Assembly (NCBI GenBank): GCA_013399875.1
Contig: VXAZ01000342.1
Span: 321,736-385,735 of the forward strand
Reading direction: 5' to 3'
Length of the DNA stretch: 64,000 nucleotides
From: Gymnorhina tibicen
Taxonomy: Eukaryota; Chordata; Aves; Passeriformes; Artamidae
In this document: piece by piece, positions 63,051 to 64,000 of the stretch
Numbering within the stretch: position 1 is the first letter of the stretch
Layout of the letters: each line of letters opens with the position of its first letter
The notes under the pieces: model-generated
What the model was told of the DNA's origin: nothing
The model's input: only the letters and a program-made list of their open reading frames with translations
The model's database searches: none
Made by a program: the position numbers and the translations under genes

Positions 63051-63959
63051 TTTAAATAGCAATATCACAGTTAAAATGTATCATTTTGGTGAAACACATC
63101 TAAAACTTTTCCGTCTCGAAATAAGTTATTACAAATTATTTCCACAGCAACTGGCAACTAACGATTCAATCCATTTAAAGAACAACAAAGTAATGGCTTT
63201 ATTCAGATGCCTTTTTTGATTAAATAACATATTAACCTTGATGAAGCTTTCCAAAAAGGGATTAGCGTACTCGAGTGCATCAGCTGATTATGAGACAAAT
63301 ATAACAGTGATAAGATGCTGGTTCGAAATTTTTGAATCTGATGAGTATAACAATTTAGCCGCTAGGATGGAGTTGGCTCTTACAGCTTTCATCTCAACAG
63401 TAAATTGTCCACCCGGGATACAAAAAGACATCACCCAGCTAAAGTATGCAGTAACTGGGAGTCAGGAAAGGTCGCTTAAATCACTAAACTGAGTAGACCA
63501 AAATGCCCTGCATAATTACTGTAATGTCAGAAATAATTAAAAATCATTTGTAAAGAAAGAAGAATTAAATGTATTAGAGGGGAAACCCAGAAAGCAAATA
63601 CAGATTTATCTTCCCATTATATCATCCATTTTGACCAAAACTCACTGACCCACTTTGCTTTATTCGTCTATACTGTAATAATACATTTTGCATACCTATC
63701 GTATATCCTTTCCATGAATTTATTTGCTTAATGGATGTATAAGTAAGTGTACTACAATTACGCTTTTTAAGGGTCAAATCCTACTCACTTCTGAACCCAC
63801 TACTGTAATTTCTACTACACTGGATGATAACACAGCAGACCTCAGGAACAGCTGAAACACAGCCGATTCTGTGCTGTTGACATAATCAAGCCATGTTACA
63901 ACCCAGCTGCCAAACCCTTTTATAACCCTGCCAAGTCCAGGAATTGGTGTCTCCACACT

Positions 63960-63992
63960 CCCCCAAACCCCCGCTCACCCCCCCTCCCCCCC
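63960..63992 (-). other. C-rich tracts at window edge (G-quadruplex pattern on minus strand)
   Basis: Four C-tracts of 5, 5, 7 and 7 bases, separated by AAA, GCTCA and T, run to within 8 bases of the window end, where an A-run begins. On the minus strand this is a strong G-quadruplex pattern. It may continue beyond the window. Confidence 0.8.
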
Positions 63993-64000
63993 AAAAAAAA

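Larger units (their letters stand above)
62600..63520. other. Candidate conserved non-coding block
   Basis: Complex, non-repetitive sequence with several CpGs (GCGTACTCGAGTG, TTAGCCGCTAGG, CCACCCGGGATAC). It holds the response element at 62,829. A plus-strand frame from 63,238 to 63,492 (84 codons; includes STVNCPPGIQKDITQLKYAV) is open, but it lacks good splice sites and shows no known domain. More likely regulatory than coding. Confidence 0.25.

Overview
This window reads as AT-rich, almost entirely non-coding DNA from a bird. The main evidence is five CR1 non-LTR retrotransposon fragments. They carry the typical avian 3' end, made of CATAGAAT-like octamers followed by the TGGTCCAACC / GTCCAACCT block. 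One copy, at about 38.5-39.8 kb, still shows reverse-transcriptase motifs broken over three frames. No Alu-, B1- or L1-like sequence, tRNA, rRNA, CRISPR array, operon or bacterial-type gene cluster was seen. One ambiguous base (N) lies at 48,036 inside a C-run.

No complete protein-coding gene is present. Most open frames are chance frames in AT-rich sequence. Scanning for splice sites gave a set of short, exon-sized open segments on the minus strand: 60,765-60,925, 59,478-59,511, 58,482-58,513, 53,742-53,795, 40,416-40,507, 37,309-37,399 and then 28,749-28,864, which ends in a stop. Their reading phases are mutually compatible. They may be 3' exons of one minus-strand gene with long introns; the encoded protein is not recognised. 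A separate minus-strand 3' exon candidate (19,964-20,051) ends in a stop. It is followed by about 265 nt of CpG-containing sequence and an AATAAA signal, but that exon does not fit the phase of the chain. All of these are inferences from splice sites, phase and composition, not from homology.

Layout: 0-5 kb, AT-rich with one old CR1 scrap; 5.1-6.0 kb and 9.9-10.2 kb, dense complex sequence that looks like conserved non-coding elements; 17.6-18.5 kb, two CR1 3' ends in opposite orientation; 19.5-21.1 kb, an unusual cluster of symmetrical DNA (tandem 26-mer, hairpin around a poly(A) signal, perfect 18-bp and 24-bp palindromes, 123-nt stem-loop); 28-37 kb, quiet sequence with a perfect 28-bp duplication and an old degenerate repeat; 38.5-40.5 kb, CR1 copies next to the best exon candidate; 46.7 kb, a G-quadruplex-type run; 49.8-50.4 kb, a short CpG-rich island; 51.1-52.2 kb, POU octamer sites including an opposed pair; 62.6-63.5 kb, complex sequence with a near-consensus oestrogen-type response element; C-rich tracts at the right edge.

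The most notable single object is the 123-nt stem-loop at 20,930-21,052, whose inner 76 nt has the size and shape of a microRNA precursor. No novel multi-gene system was found.
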